A stretch of 64,000 bases of DNA, from contig CAMDRT010000001.1 in assembly GCA_945906815.1 (NCBI GenBank), forward strand, positions 186,001-250,000, in the 5' to 3' direction. A program made the translations under genes and the position numbers. The stretch's first letter is position 1. Every line of letters begins with the position of its first letter. Under the pieces are notes generated by a model. That model worked only from the letters and a program-made list of their open reading frames with translations, searched no databases and was not told the origin of the DNA. This DNA comes from Bordetella parapertussis (GTDB lineage Bacteria; Pseudomonadota; Gammaproteobacteria; Burkholderiales; SG8-41). Below, one piece after another: positions 1 to 9,013 of this stretch.

Positions 1-787
1 GGATGACGCGGGAGCTTGAGCGGCGCATTTAAACTTTCAGAATTCCATGTTTTGTATCAGAGAATCCAGTTCGGCCGTGTGACTGCGAAACTTTAACATG
101 CTGTATAGCCCAAGTGGAAAAAGCGGCTGATACAGTCCCGAACGAGAGTATTTTCCATCTATCGATTTGTTGCGTAAGTAATTGATTTAATGTAAAAAAT
201 AATATGCAGAAGATTGTAATTCACGCAACTTAAAATCAGGCGGACCCTGGCAGTCGCCGCTTAACGTCGGGCGGGCAGTGGACTGTGTGCAGCTCATCGA
301 ATTTTCTGATGGCGGCATGGATTCAGGACAGCATCTGCAGTCATCAATTGCAGCCCGGTGCACTGACACTTTTTTACAAACAATTTACAGATGCTGAGCG
401 GCGCTTGGAAGCGTTCGGTGTACGCTAGATTCATGTATCGGTATCAAGTGAAATTTCGTGATCTGCAGAGGGGAAACGCGCAACGCGAATGGCGCTCTAT
501 TGCACAGAAGATGTCACGAATCGTATGTGACAGATCACACGCTCGATACCAAGGTATCGATACCAAAGGCCCTGTTGATTAGCGATGTATGCGCGCATCA
601 TTCATGTCGTAGAAAAGGAATTAAATGCCTGTGCACGCACAGGTCGAATCTAATAGGGCAGGTTGATTTAACGGTGATGAAAATGGCAACAGTGCTCAAT
701 ACCAATGCGGTAGATAGCTACGGATGCAGCACGCAAGCGGCGATGTTGCATGGGCATCGGATCATCTGCACTAAGGTAGAAAAAATA
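1..787. other. Intergenic region upstream of the PEP-CTERM gene with two inverted repeats
   Basis: No convincing gene is visible here. The stretch is more AT-rich than its surroundings. It holds a perfect 12-bp palindrome, GGTATCGATACC, at 553-564, embedded in a direct repeat of CGATACCAA (544-552 and 558-566). A second inverted repeat, CCTGTGC/GCACAGG with a two-base spacer, lies at 628-643. Both look like protein-binding sites ahead of the PEP-CTERM gene, but no regulator can be assigned. A reading frame open from 458 into the PEP-CTERM gene lacks a ribosome binding site and family-like sequence before 788, so I do not treat it as coding. Confidence 0.4.
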
Positions 788-1312
788 ATGAAAAATATTC
801 TCTTGGCGATGCTGATCTTTACCAGTAGCGTTGCGTTGGCGACAGTGCCGTCGGCAAACATTTCGATCGCGCTTTACGCCGAAACAAACTTCGCCCTTGC
901 CAGTGGATCGAACACAGCCTTTGTTTACAACACGAGTATAAATTTCGGAAAAAGCGTTTTTTCGAGTCGCGCGGATGGGTTCGTGGCGGGCACGGGTCCC
1001 TTAAGGCCCGCAGCGCCGGGAGGGTTCGCTAATGGCGGTAACTGCGACTTGTGCGCGAGCAGTGGTAACAACTCGAATCCCGGCATTCAGACATTATCCG
1101 CCTCGAGTTTCGACGGACGCATTAGCAGCAACGATGTTGCTGCGGATAGCGGTGGCTATATTTTCGTCGCAGATGCAGCATCGAAGGACAGCACGGCAAA
1201 CGTTGCTACTGTGACGGCGGCGACCACTGAGCCCAAAACCTACGCGCTGATGCTCGCTGCCCTGGGTCTCATGGGCTTTGTGGTGAACCGCAGGCGCCAA
1301 CAAGATGCGTAG
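788..1312 (+). CDS. PEP-CTERM sorting domain protein
   Basis: A 174-residue exported protein. The N-terminus (about residues 1-19) is a signal peptide, with a basic start followed by LLAMLIFTSSVALA. The C-terminus carries the tripartite sorting tail of exosortase substrates: TEPKTYALMLAALGLMGF, then the basic stretch NRRRQ. The usual Pro-Glu-Pro reads Thr-Glu-Pro here. The middle is rich in Gly, Ser, Ala and Asn and has a CDLC pair, with no recognisable enzymatic domain. By family knowledge such proteins are cleaved by exosortase at the tail and end up in extracellular matrix or the cell surface. No exosortase gene lies in the window, but the next gene starts glycan synthesis, which fits the usual link. 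The start at 788 is chosen because it opens the signal peptide directly. Confidence 0.8.
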   Translation: MKNILLAMLIFTSSVALATVPSANISIALYAETNFALASGSNTAFVYNTSINFGKSVFSSRADGFVAGTGPLRPAAPGGFANGGNCDLCASSGNNSNPGIQTLSASSFDGRISSNDVAADSGGYIFVADAASKDSTANVATVTAATTEPKTYALMLAALGLMGFVVNRRRQQDA

Positions 1313-1337
1313 TCGCGCTCATCCGCACTGCATCACA

Positions 1338-1354
1338 CCCCGCTTCGGCGGGGT
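1338..1354 (+). terminator. Rho-independent terminator after the PEP-CTERM gene
   Basis: Six-bp stem CCCCGC/GCGGGG closed by a TTCG tetraloop and followed by TTGTTTTG. It sits 25 bases after the PEP-CTERM stop codon. Confidence 0.75.
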
Positions 1355-1591
1355 TGTTTTGGGGAAAGTTAAACCCAAAACTAACGCGCGAAAGCCTTAC
1401 CACAGTAGCGCCTGGGGGCACGCCATTGCCACGATAGTTACCTGCCATGCAAAATAGATTTGTGGGTGTAAAATTGCAGCGTGCCTGCAATTGCAAGTTG
1501 CCTGGTGTAGTTGCAAAGGCCGCTTTGCCTCGCTGGCGCATACGTAACGACGGGCGTGATTGTTTTTTTCAAGCAATCGCTAAATAGTGAT

Positions 1592-3022
1592 ATGGGTCGC
1601 AAATCTCCGGAACATTCCTTCATGCCGCGATCGACGCCTGCTACCTTCCGCAGCGCCACCCGACTCGGACGCGATCATCTTCTCAATTTGATTGAGAGCG
1701 TAATGGACCCGCTGGTCCTGGTGTTTTCGCAGTGGGCCGTGGCACTTTGGTTTGAGGGAAGGCTGGCTCCGCACGATATCATCTTGTCGCTGATCGTGTT
1801 TTCTCTGACATTTCCAGGCGCTGCCCGCCTCACCATGTCGCCGTGGCGCGCGCTGCGGCACATCACGGTGGGTTGGCTGGCACTATCGGGGCTGCTCTTA
1901 TTCTTCGGCTACGCGAGTAGTTATCTGACTGAATTCGGGAGCCATTATTTGCTGACCTGGTGGTGGGTGGCTTCGTTGAGTTTGATCGGTGCGCATTTCC
2001 TGCTGAAGGCGGCGGCGCCAATGATCCGCGGACTGCAAGGACCGGTGCAATGCGTGGTGGTGGCGGGCATGAATGAGCAGGGCGTCGAACTTGCGCAGCG
2101 CCTCAGTGACGATCTCTATGCCAATGTGCGTACCTTGGGTTTCTTCGATGACCGCGAAAGCGAGCGCCGGACGGGTAAGGATGAGCATGCCCCCTTGCTG
2201 GGCACGATTATGGAGCTGCCTGAGTATGTCAAGACCCATCACGTTGACGTGATCTATCTGTCCTTGCCGATGGCCTCGCAGCATCGCATCCTGGCGCTTC
2301 TGGATGGCCTGCGCGACACTACCGGCTCCATCTATTTCGTTCCTGATACTTTTGTCACAGACCTTATCCAGGGTCGCCTGGACTCTGTTAACGGCATTCC
2401 CGTGGTGGCCGTTTGCGAAACGCCTTTCACCGGCTTTAACGGAATAGTCAAGCGCACTACCGATATTGTGCTCTCGTTGCTGATTCTGATGCTGATCTCC
2501 CCATTACTCGTGCTCATTGCGCTCTGCATTAAGCTGACTTCGCGCGGGCCGGTGATTTTCAAGCAGCGGCGTTACGGGCTCGATGGCAGCGAAATCATAG
2601 TCTACAAATTTCGTTCGATGAAAGTTATGGAAGATGGCAGCACCGTCCCGCAGGCACAGCAAGACGATCCCCGATTGACGCCCATCGGTGCTGTCCTGCG
2701 AAGGTTTTCACTGGATGAGTTGCCGCAGTTCCTCAATGCCTTGCAGGGCCGCATGAGCATCGTCGGTCCTAGGCCGCACGCGGTCGCTCACAACGAGCTG
2801 TACCGCTCATTGATCAAAGGCTATATGCGGCGTCACAAAGTATCACCTGGCATCACCGGCTGGGCTCAGGTAAACGGCTGTCGTGGTGAAACGGATACGC
2901 TGGACAAGATGCAATCACGCATAAACTACGACCTGGATTATTTGCGGAATTGGTCGCTGCGTCTCGACCTTTATATCATTACCAAGACCATATGGGTCTG
3001 TCTGAAGGGCGATGCGCATTGA
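1592..3022 (+). CDS. Undecaprenyl-phosphate hexose-1-phosphate transferase (WcaJ/PssE type)
   Basis: A polyprenyl-phosphate sugar phosphotransferase of about 476 residues that would load the first sugar-1-phosphate onto undecaprenyl phosphate at the inner membrane. It has hydrophobic segments in the first third, a Rossmann-like middle domain (CVVVAGMNEQGVELAQRL), one more membrane helix (IVLSLLILMLISPLLVLIAL) and the C-terminal bacterial sugar transferase domain. Conserved motifs seen are KQRRYGLDG, YKFRSMK, SLDELPQ and the GPRPH signature. The length matches the WcaJ family. It follows a PEP-CTERM gene, which agrees with exopolysaccharide loci that carry such substrates, though no glycosyltransferases or Wzx/Wzy genes follow. 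The start is uncertain: ATG at 1592 or 1622, neither with a clear Shine-Dalgarno. The sugar (glucose or galactose) cannot be told from sequence. Confidence 0.85.
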   Translation: MGRKSPEHSFMPRSTPATFRSATRLGRDHLLNLIESVMDPLVLVFSQWAVALWFEGRLAPHDIILSLIVFSLTFPGAARLTMSPWRALRHITVGWLALSGLLLFFGYASSYLTEFGSHYLLTWWWVASLSLIGAHFLLKAAAPMIRGLQGPVQCVVVAGMNEQGVELAQRLSDDLYANVRTLGFFDDRESERRTGKDEHAPLLGTIMELPEYVKTHHVDVIYLSLPMASQHRILALLDGLRDTTGSIYFVPDTFVTDLIQGRLDSVNGIPVVAVCETPFTGFNGIVKRTTDIVLSLLILMLISPLLVLIALCIKLTSRGPVIFKQRRYGLDGSEIIVYKFRSMKVMEDGSTVPQAQQDDPRLTPIGAVLRRFSLDELPQFLNALQGRMSIVGPRPHAVAHNELYRSLIKGYMRRHKVSPGITGWAQVNGCRGETDTLDKMQSRINYDLDYLRNWSLRLDLYIITKTIWVCLKGDAH

Positions 3023-3095
3023 ATTCCGGCACTGGCAGGTGCGCTATTTTTCACGCACGGCAGCGTGCAGATAACGGTCGCGTAGGCGCGTGTAT

Positions 3096-3719
3096 TCAAG
3101 GGGAGGCATACCCTTCGCCGGTAATGCGCCGATGCAGGTTGACCAGCAAGCCAGCGGTCACGCCGCGAATGTAGTAGTCGCCGTAGGTAATCGCGAAGTA
3201 GTGACGCAATCGCCCGTCGGAACGGTGCGAGTGGCGCAGGTGGTTGCGGCGATCGAGCAGAAACGCGAGCGGAACCTCGAATACCTCGGCGACTTCGTCA
3301 TCGTTCGGGAGCAGCACCAAAGGGGGGTGCACCAGCCCGATTGCCGGGGTGATGCAGTGGCCGGCGCGGGTGACGTAGTGCGCAAGCCGACCGAGGATTT
3401 CGACGCGCTCAGGCGGCAGGCCGATTTCCTCAAATGTTTCGCGTAGTGCGGTGTGCACTGGCGTAGGGTCGTCGGGCTCGGCTCTGCCGCCGGGAAAACT
3501 GATTTGCCCGGAACCGCTCCTGAGGTGCTTCGCACGCACCGTAAACAGCACCGTGGGATGGTCGCGCGCAATGACAGGTATCAGCACCGAAGCAGGCCGC
3601 TGCTGTTCCTCGCCGGGCAGCGTTTCTTCATCGCAATAAAACGTGCCAACAGCCGGTTCCTGGGTATCCAAGAGCCGATCGCGTAGCCATTCGATGGTGT
3701 CTGTTGCCGCTCTGTCCAA
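3096..3719 (-). CDS. CoA pyrophosphatase-type Nudix hydrolase
   Basis: A 207-residue Nudix protein of the NudL/YeaB group. The Nudix box spans GGRAEPDDP to RETFEEIGL and contains the catalytic REx2EE core. Just before it, VRAKHLRSGSGQISFPGG fits the NuCoA signature that marks enzymes cleaving CoA and its derivatives to 3',5'-ADP and phosphopantetheine. Length is close to the usual 190-210 residues. The gene converges on the sugar phosphotransferase gene and starts a block of unrelated accessory metabolism. Substrate choice is inferred from the NuCoA motif. Confidence 0.85.
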   Translation of the reverse strand: MDRAATDTIEWLRDRLLDTQEPAVGTFYCDEETLPGEEQQRPASVLIPVIARDHPTVLFTVRAKHLRSGSGQISFPGGRAEPDDPTPVHTALRETFEEIGLPPERVEILGRLAHYVTRAGHCITPAIGLVHPPLVLLPNDDEVAEVFEVPLAFLLDRRNHLRHSHRSDGRLRHYFAITYGDYYIRGVTAGLLVNLHRRITGEGYASP

Positions 3720-4014
3720 AAAACACTCCGAAGCATTCCGCGCACAGCTGTCAAGACGGGATGCCTGCTGTTACCTTATTCAGTGCGTAGACATTTAGCG
3801 CGGGCAGACGTAGGGTGCGTCCAGAAATTCAACCCCTATTTTTAACAGGCAGCACTTTATCCGCTGAGGGATAGGTCGTCAACCGCATGAAAAACCCGCA
3901 TGAAAATTCCGGGCTGCCGTGGCGGCAGTAGCGTGGTTGCAACTTGACGTACGAATTTTCCTCCGTCAGGCTGACGGTATTCCTCTTTACTCAATAATTT
4001 CTGCGACACCTCCA
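3720..4014. other. Intergenic region with two small perfect hairpins
   Basis: No gene is visible. CTGCCG/CGGCAG with a three-base loop is at 3916-3930 and CCGTCA/TGACGG with a three-base loop is at 3963-3977, both just upstream of the GMC oxidoreductase start. An 11-bp direct repeat CCGCATGAAAA is found at 3885-3895 and 3898-3908. These may be regulatory, but no known site is recognised. Confidence 0.35.
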
Positions 4015-5661
4015 ATGACAGCAACTGAATTCGACTACATCATCGTCGGCGCGGGTTCGGCCGGCTGCGTGCTTGCCAATCGCCTGAGCGCTTCCGGCGA
4101 GCATCGTGTTTTGCTGCTGGAGGCGGGCAAGGACGATCGCTGGATGTGGATACGTATCCCGGCCGGCATCGCGCACATTCTTACCGGTGAGCGTGCGATC
4201 TGGCGCTTCGCCACGCAGCCGGATGAAAAGGTGGGTGGGCGCAGCATTTTTTGGCCGCGCGGGCGCGCGCTTGGTGGTTCCAGCGCAGTAAACGGCATGA
4301 TCTGGGTGCGTAGCGATCCACTCGAACTCGATAACTGGGCGCAGCTGGGCAATCCGGGCTGGGGCAGCAGCGACATTCTTCCGTACTTGAAGCGCATGGA
4401 GAGTTTCGCGCAGGGCGACCCGCGTTACCGCGGGCATGACGGACCGATGCATATCACACGTTATCTTGACCGCGATGCGCTGTCGCAGGGATTCATTCAG
4501 GGCGCGCAGGAAGCGGGCGTGCCCGCGGTCGAGGACTACAACGGGCCGCGTTTCGAAGGCGTGAGCTACCTTCAGTACAACACGCGGCACGGCTGGCGGC
4601 GTCACACCGGCGACAATTACTTGCGGCCGGCAATGGGCCGATCCAACCTCACGGTCGAAACGGGCGCACTGGCACAACGCGTGCTGATGGAAGGCCGCCG
4701 TGCGGCGGGTCTGGTATATCGCAAGGATGGCAAGGATATAACCGTACGGGCGCGTCGCGAGGTACTGCTGTGCGCCGGTGCGGTGCAGTCCCCGCAGCTG
4801 CTGGAGCTCTCCGGCATCGGTAACAGCGCGGTGCTACAGCAGGCCGGTGTCGCGGTGGTGCATCACCTGCCCGGCGTCGGCGAGAACCTGCGCGACCATC
4901 TTCATGTGCGGCTGGGGTTTGAAACGAAACTGAATACCACGCTCAATACCATTTTGCGCAATCCACTGCTCAAGGCGAAGATGGGGGCGCGTTGGTTGTT
5001 TCTGGGCCGTGGGCTGATGAGCACATCCTCGGCCACTTCGATGGCGATCGCGCGTAGCACCCCTGACCTGCCGCGACCCGACATCAAAATGCAATTGCAC
5101 CAGTTATCCATGGCCAGCAGCCATTACGGCGGACGCGAGGGTGCTCGCTCCATCGCCGATCGTATGGGGCTGGACCCGTATCCAGGATTCTCGATAGGTT
5201 GCTATGTACTGCGTCCGGAGTCGCAGGGTTCAGTGCATATTCGCAGTCCCGAGGCCAGTGAACCACCGGAGATCCGCGCAAACTATCTTGCGGCGGAACA
5301 CGACATACGTACCATCGTGGCGGCCATGCGCATGATCCGCAAGATCGCGGCTCAGCCGGCTCTTGCACAGTACATAGTGCGTGAAACGCGACCGGGACCG
5401 GAGGCGCTGAACGACGAAGCGCTACTCGATCATGCGCGTGCCACGGGGCAGACCTCCTACCATCCGATCGGCACCTGCCGCATGGGTCGGGATGAGCGGG
5501 CAGTGGTGGATGCGACGTTGCGGGTGCACGGCGTCGAGGGGTTGCGCGTGTGCGACGCAGCTATCATGCCGACCATGGTGGCTTCCAACACCAATGCGCC
5601 GTCGATCATGATCGGCGAAAAGGCGTCTGACCTAGTGCTTGCGGATGCGCGTGGCGGCTGA
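4015..5661 (+). CDS. GMC-family FAD-dependent oxidoreductase (choline/alcohol dehydrogenase-like)
   Basis: A 548-residue flavoprotein oxidising an alcohol or related hydroxyl compound with FAD. The N-terminal dinucleotide-binding motif is VGAGSAGCVLANRL. GMC signature 1 is seen as PRGRALGGSSAVNGM, and signature 2 as GAVQSPQLLELSGIG. Near the end are HPIGTCRMG, with the catalytic His, and SNTNAPSIMIGEKA, with the second active-site polar residue. It belongs with the choline dehydrogenase/polyethylene-glycol dehydrogenase branch, and the substrate is not predictable. The start at 4015 puts the FAD motif about ten residues in, as is typical; an upstream extension in frame is not family-like. A Bug binding protein gene follows 24 bases later and may be co-transcribed. 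Confidence 0.88.
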   Translation: MTATEFDYIIVGAGSAGCVLANRLSASGEHRVLLLEAGKDDRWMWIRIPAGIAHILTGERAIWRFATQPDEKVGGRSIFWPRGRALGGSSAVNGMIWVRSDPLELDNWAQLGNPGWGSSDILPYLKRMESFAQGDPRYRGHDGPMHITRYLDRDALSQGFIQGAQEAGVPAVEDYNGPRFEGVSYLQYNTRHGWRRHTGDNYLRPAMGRSNLTVETGALAQRVLMEGRRAAGLVYRKDGKDITVRARREVLLCAGAVQSPQLLELSGIGNSAVLQQAGVAVVHHLPGVGENLRDHLHVRLGFETKLNTTLNTILRNPLLKAKMGARWLFLGRGLMSTSSATSMAIARSTPDLPRPDIKMQLHQLSMASSHYGGREGARSIADRMGLDPYPGFSIGCYVLRPESQGSVHIRSPEASEPPEIRANYLAAEHDIRTIVAAMRMIRKIAAQPALAQYIVRETRPGPEALNDEALLDHARATGQTSYHPIGTCRMGRDERAVVDATLRVHGVEGLRVCDAAIMPTMVASNTNAPSIMIGEKASDLVLADARGG

Positions 5662-5685
5662 ATTGATCCTGTAAGCTTCTCGTTG

Positions 5686-6705
5686 ATGACTGAATTTTCC
5701 AGAGAGGCAATCTTGAGAGCGAGGTTTAAATTGCGGCTGCTCACGACGCTCTACGCCGCGTGTAGCGCAGCGATGTGCGGCTGGGGTGCCAGCGTACAGG
5801 CGCAAGCGGATTTTCCAAACCGGCCGGTGCGTATGGTTAATCCGTACACGCCTGGCGGGTCAGTCGATCTGGTGGCTAGGGCGCTCGCCGCCGGCCTCTC
5901 CGAACTGTGGGGCCATCAGGTCATTGTGGATAATCGTCCGGGTGCGGCTACCCTGATCGGCACCGAACTTGTCGTAAGAGCGGAGCCTGACGGCTACACC
6001 ATGCTCTGCACCAGCTCGACCATTGCGATACTGTCGAGCATGTACAAGAACATGCGTTTCGATCCGATACGCGATTTGAATGCGGTCGCGCTGGTTGCCA
6101 CCAGCCCGTTCTTGCTGGTGGTCAATGCTGGGTTACCGGCGAAGTCGGTGCCAGAGCTGATCGCGCTTGCCAAGGCACAGCCCGGGCAGATTACGGCAGC
6201 GTCTTCGGGCGTAGGCACCACCAACCATTTGACCCTCGAGATGTTCAAGTCGATGTCGCGCATTGACCTGTTGCATGTGCCTTACAAGGGCGGGGCACCG
6301 GCGATCGCGGATCTCATAGGTGGACAAGTCAAAATGCACTTCAACACGCCGGGTACCCTGTTTCCACACGTCAAGACAGGAAGACTGCGAGCGCTGGCCA
6401 TGTCGAGCGCCGAGCGCGCTGACTTTGCGCCCGATGTGCCTACGGTCGCCGAATCAGGTGTGCCTGGATTCGAAGCGAATGTCTGGTACGGCATCTACGG
6501 TCCTAAAACACTGTCTGCTGCGCTCCTGCAGCGGTGGAACGAGAGCATCAACCGCTACCTGAAGACAGCGCAAGCGCAAACGCACTGGCGTCGCACCGAC
6601 ATGATCGGTGGCGGCGGTACCGCAGCGTACTTTGCGGACTATCACAAGCGCGAAACAGCGCGCTGGAGTGCCGCGGTCAAAGCCGCTCGCATTGAGCCGC
6701 AGTAG
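5686..6705 (+). CDS. Bug/TctC-family periplasmic substrate-binding protein
   Basis: A solute receptor of the TTT (Bug) family, 330-339 residues. Family hallmarks are FPNRPVRMVNPYTPGG after the signal peptide, the VIVDNRPGAATLIGTELV segment, and VPYKGGAPAIADLIGGQV. These proteins sit in the periplasm and bind carboxylates or similar small organic ions through two buried waters. The start is ambiguous. ATG at 5686 has no ribosome binding site. TTG at 5713 has AGAGAGG five bases before it and begins a clean signal peptide (basic LRARFKLR, then a hydrophobic stretch), so TTG may be the real start. It follows the GMC oxidoreductase closely, which suggests the receptor's ligand feeds that enzyme, though this is only contextual. 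Confidence 0.88.
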   Translation: MTEFSREAILRARFKLRLLTTLYAACSAAMCGWGASVQAQADFPNRPVRMVNPYTPGGSVDLVARALAAGLSELWGHQVIVDNRPGAATLIGTELVVRAEPDGYTMLCTSSTIAILSSMYKNMRFDPIRDLNAVALVATSPFLLVVNAGLPAKSVPELIALAKAQPGQITAASSGVGTTNHLTLEMFKSMSRIDLLHVPYKGGAPAIADLIGGQVKMHFNTPGTLFPHVKTGRLRALAMSSAERADFAPDVPTVAESGVPGFEANVWYGIYGPKTLSAALLQRWNESINRYLKTAQAQTHWRRTDMIGGGGTAAYFADYHKRETARWSAAVKAARIEPQ

Positions 6706-6852
6706 CATTCGAATAACAGTAATGCGAGGAGCCGCGGATGAGCGGTGCCTGAATTCAGTGACATCTGGCAGGGCGCCGCCTACAGCCGTACTCAGAAAAA
6801 ATGCAACGCTGTTATGCCTTGGTCGCGTAATACTCCGAAAACACCCCAATCT

Positions 6853-6882
6853 CCAGGTAGCGATAACGCGTTATTGACCTGG
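6853..6882. promoter_or_regulatory. Operator-like imperfect palindrome upstream of the MipA/OmpV gene
   Basis: CCAGGT and ACCTGG flank a perfect 12-bp palindrome, ATAACGCGTTAT (6863-6874), about 113 bases before the outer-membrane protein start. The nested symmetry suggests a dimeric regulator's site. No known consensus is claimed. Confidence 0.4.
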
Positions 6883-6994
6883 ATGCATATGCGCCTGTTT
6901 TTCGGCACTCGTGTATGCACGTTATTGCATAGTTCTGTAATGTCGCGTTGCCGCGAATCCGTTTTTAAACTGCTCCTAAAATTGCAGGGCTAGC

Positions 6995-7837
6995 ATGAAA
7001 AAATCCCTGGTACTGTCCACTGTCTTCTGGATACTCGCGAGCGGCACCTGCGCTTCAGCACATGCCGAACAGCTTCCTTTATGGGAAGCGGGCCTTGGCG
7101 TGGCAGGCATCAGTTTTCCGGATTATCGCGGTGCCGATGAGCGCCAAAACTATCTGCTGCCCATGCCCTACCTGGTTTATCGCGGTGAATTTCTGAAGGC
7201 TGACCGGCAAAGGGTACGCGGCTTGTTTTTCAAAAGCGAGCGCGCGGAAGTTGACATCAGCGTGAACGGCTCGGTGCCGGTGAAAAGCAAAGACAATCGC
7301 GCGCGCAGTGGCATGCCGGATCTGGATCCCACACTGGAACTTGGACCTTCACTAAATTTGACGTTGGACCGTTCCCTGGATAATCGAAAAACGCTAGAGT
7401 TGCGCCTGCCACTGCGTGCGGTGATTGCCTCGGATTTTAAGCATGCGCGTATTCAGGGCTGGCTGTTCCAGCCGAAGCTGAATTGGGATTACGCCGATTT
7501 CCTGGGTGCGCGCGGCCTGAACCTGGGGCTCGCCACGGGGCCGATATTCGCGAACGCCCGTTATCATCAGTATTTTTACGGCGTCGACAATGCATTTGCC
7601 ACTGCCGTGCGGCCGGTCTACCAGGGGCGTGGCGGTTACGCCGGCGCACAAGCAACCGCTGCGCTGTCCAGGCGATTTTCCAGCTACTGGATGGGCGGCT
7701 TCATGAAATACGATAATCTGCACGGCGCTGCTTTTGAAGACAGTCCGCTGACGAAATCGAAAAACAGCTTTTCTGCGGGCATCTCGTTCGTCTGGGTGTT
7801 CGCCGAATCGCAAACGAAAGTAGATGTCAGGAACTAA
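6995..7837 (+). CDS. MipA/OmpV family outer-membrane protein
   Basis: A 280-residue protein with a Sec signal peptide (MKKSLVLSTVFWILASGTCASAHA) followed by a beta-barrel-like sequence. The mature start LPLWEAGLGVAGISFPDYRG matches the MipA/OmpV family, and the alternating hydrophobic strands end with SAGISFVWVFAES. In E. coli MipA links murein hydrolase MltA to a synthase; OmpV-like members are general outer-membrane barrels often induced by two-component systems. No kinase or regulator adjoins here. A 30-bp palindrome upstream may be its operator. The gene stands alone with 289 bases before it. Confidence 0.85.
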   Translation: MKKSLVLSTVFWILASGTCASAHAEQLPLWEAGLGVAGISFPDYRGADERQNYLLPMPYLVYRGEFLKADRQRVRGLFFKSERAEVDISVNGSVPVKSKDNRARSGMPDLDPTLELGPSLNLTLDRSLDNRKTLELRLPLRAVIASDFKHARIQGWLFQPKLNWDYADFLGARGLNLGLATGPIFANARYHQYFYGVDNAFATAVRPVYQGRGGYAGAQATAALSRRFSSYWMGGFMKYDNLHGAAFEDSPLTKSKNSFSAGISFVWVFAESQTKVDVRN

Positions 7838-7990
7838 ATTTGAAATCGCCCGCCTCGGATAATCAGTAGAAAGTTGCGTTCGATATTCCTATATCTTCAA
7901 TTATAACTTGTTGTTTTTAAGAATTTAACGCGGGACTAACGCGATGATGATCGCGCTGGTGCTGCGCTCCAGAGACAACAAAGGCATGCG

Positions 7991-8830
7991 TTGAACGTCG
8001 AGGTCATGGGGTTGGTGTTGTGCGCCGCGTTGTTGCACGCGGTGTGGAATGCGCTGATCAAATCGGGCGTCAACAAATTGCTAGATGCGATCATGCTGTG
8101 CGTGGGTGCCGGCGCGCTGGCGCTGATTGCGCTACCCTTTTTGCCTTTGCCGGCTGCGGCAAGCTGGCCGTATCTGGCGGCGTCGGTGGCGGTGCACGTG
8201 GTGTATTTTTCGCTGCTAGCCTTTGCTTACCGCGCTGCCGATATGAGTTTTATTTATCCGCTGATGCGCGGGACGGCGCCGTTATTCACCGCGCTGCTGG
8301 CGGTGGTGCTGCTGAGCGAAACGCTGGCATGGGGCGGTTGGGTGGGGGTGTGCCTGCTGTGCTTCGGCGTGGGCGCATTGGCGCTGGAAGGATGGCGCGC
8401 GGCAACGGTGTCGCGCCGCACCTGGATGATCGGATTGTGCAATGCGGCGGTGATCGTGGCTTACACACTGATCGACGGCCTGGGCGTGCGGGCCGCCGGC
8501 AATGCCTGGAGTTACGTGGCCTGGCTTTTCGTGCTGACCGCAGCGCCCATGCTGGCGATGGGCGTAGCGCTGCGCACCCGCTATTTTGCGCTGCCGTGCG
8601 GTGTGTGGGGCAAGGCGCTGGCGAGCGGTGCCTGTTCCCTCGTTTCGTATGGACTTGCGCTGTGGGCGATGACGCAGGCGCCTCTCGCGCTGGTGGCGGC
8701 ATTGCGGGAAAGCGCCGTGTTGTTTGGTGCGATCATCGCTGCAGTGTTGCTGCACGAAAAATTCGGCTGTCTGCGCTGGCTGGCGGCAGGTCTGGTGTGC
8801 GCCGGCATTGCAGCGCTGAAGCTGTTGTAG
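7991..8830 (+). CDS. EamA/DMT-family transporter
   Basis: A 279-residue inner-membrane protein with about ten hydrophobic helices in two EamA repeats. The first opens with LCAALLHAVWNALIKSG and the second with MIGLCNAAVIVAYTLIDGLGV. Members export or import small metabolites (amino acids, nucleotide sugars, drugs), and the substrate is unknown here. A TTG start at 7991 is preferred because AAAGG lies seven bases upstream, while the ATG at 8006 has none. A 16-codon reading frame begins at 7944 and its stop overlaps this TTG, which would allow translational coupling. Confidence 0.85.
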   Translation: MNVEVMGLVLCAALLHAVWNALIKSGVNKLLDAIMLCVGAGALALIALPFLPLPAAASWPYLAASVAVHVVYFSLLAFAYRAADMSFIYPLMRGTAPLFTALLAVVLLSETLAWGGWVGVCLLCFGVGALALEGWRAATVSRRTWMIGLCNAAVIVAYTLIDGLGVRAAGNAWSYVAWLFVLTAAPMLAMGVALRTRYFALPCGVWGKALASGACSLVSYGLALWAMTQAPLALVAALRESAVLFGAIIAAVLLHEKFGCLRWLAAGLVCAGIAALKLL

Positions 8831-8849
8831 TCGATCGCATCGGCACACG

Positions 8850-8966
8850 ATGGCAACTGCTAAACATAAAAAAATTCTGCTATGGTCGCTGTTGCCGCTG
8901 GCGCTGCGTTTGCGGGTCGCAAGGGATTGGGTGAAGCGCGCGACGCCAGCGATCGCTATAGACTAA
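8850..8966 (+). CDS. Possible small basic hydrophobic protein
   Basis: A 38-codon frame from ATG to TAA sits between the DMT transporter and the crotonase. It starts with the basic MATAKHKK, followed by the hydrophobic ILLWSLLPLALRL and a basic tail. It could be a short membrane peptide. No ribosome binding site is evident and no family is recognised, so it may be chance. Confidence 0.2.
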   Translation: MATAKHKKILLWSLLPLALRLRVARDWVKRATPAIAID

Positions 8967-9013
8967 AATATTCACGGCGTGTGGTCAGGGCTGACTGAAT
9001 GGATCTGTGACGA

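Noticed and set aside
1..32. C-terminal end of an upstream gene at the left edge
   Set aside because: A short frame ends with TAA at 30-32, but fewer than ten residues are visible, which is too little to support a gene.
458..787. Reading frame extending the PEP-CTERM protein by 110 residues
   Set aside because: It would bury the signal peptide in the middle, has no family-like sequence and no ribosome binding site.
1415..1430. Sigma-54-like promoter (GGCACG and TTGC) upstream of the sugar phosphotransferase gene
   Set aside because: PEP-CTERM loci often use sigma-54, but the spacing between GG and GC in the good match is nine bases instead of the strict ten; the ten-base alternative loses most of the -24 element.
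8020..8934. Long open frame overlapping the DMT transporter gene in another frame
   Set aside because: It is the +1 shadow of a GC-rich membrane protein gene; its translation is Arg/Gly/Cys-rich with no helices or motifs.
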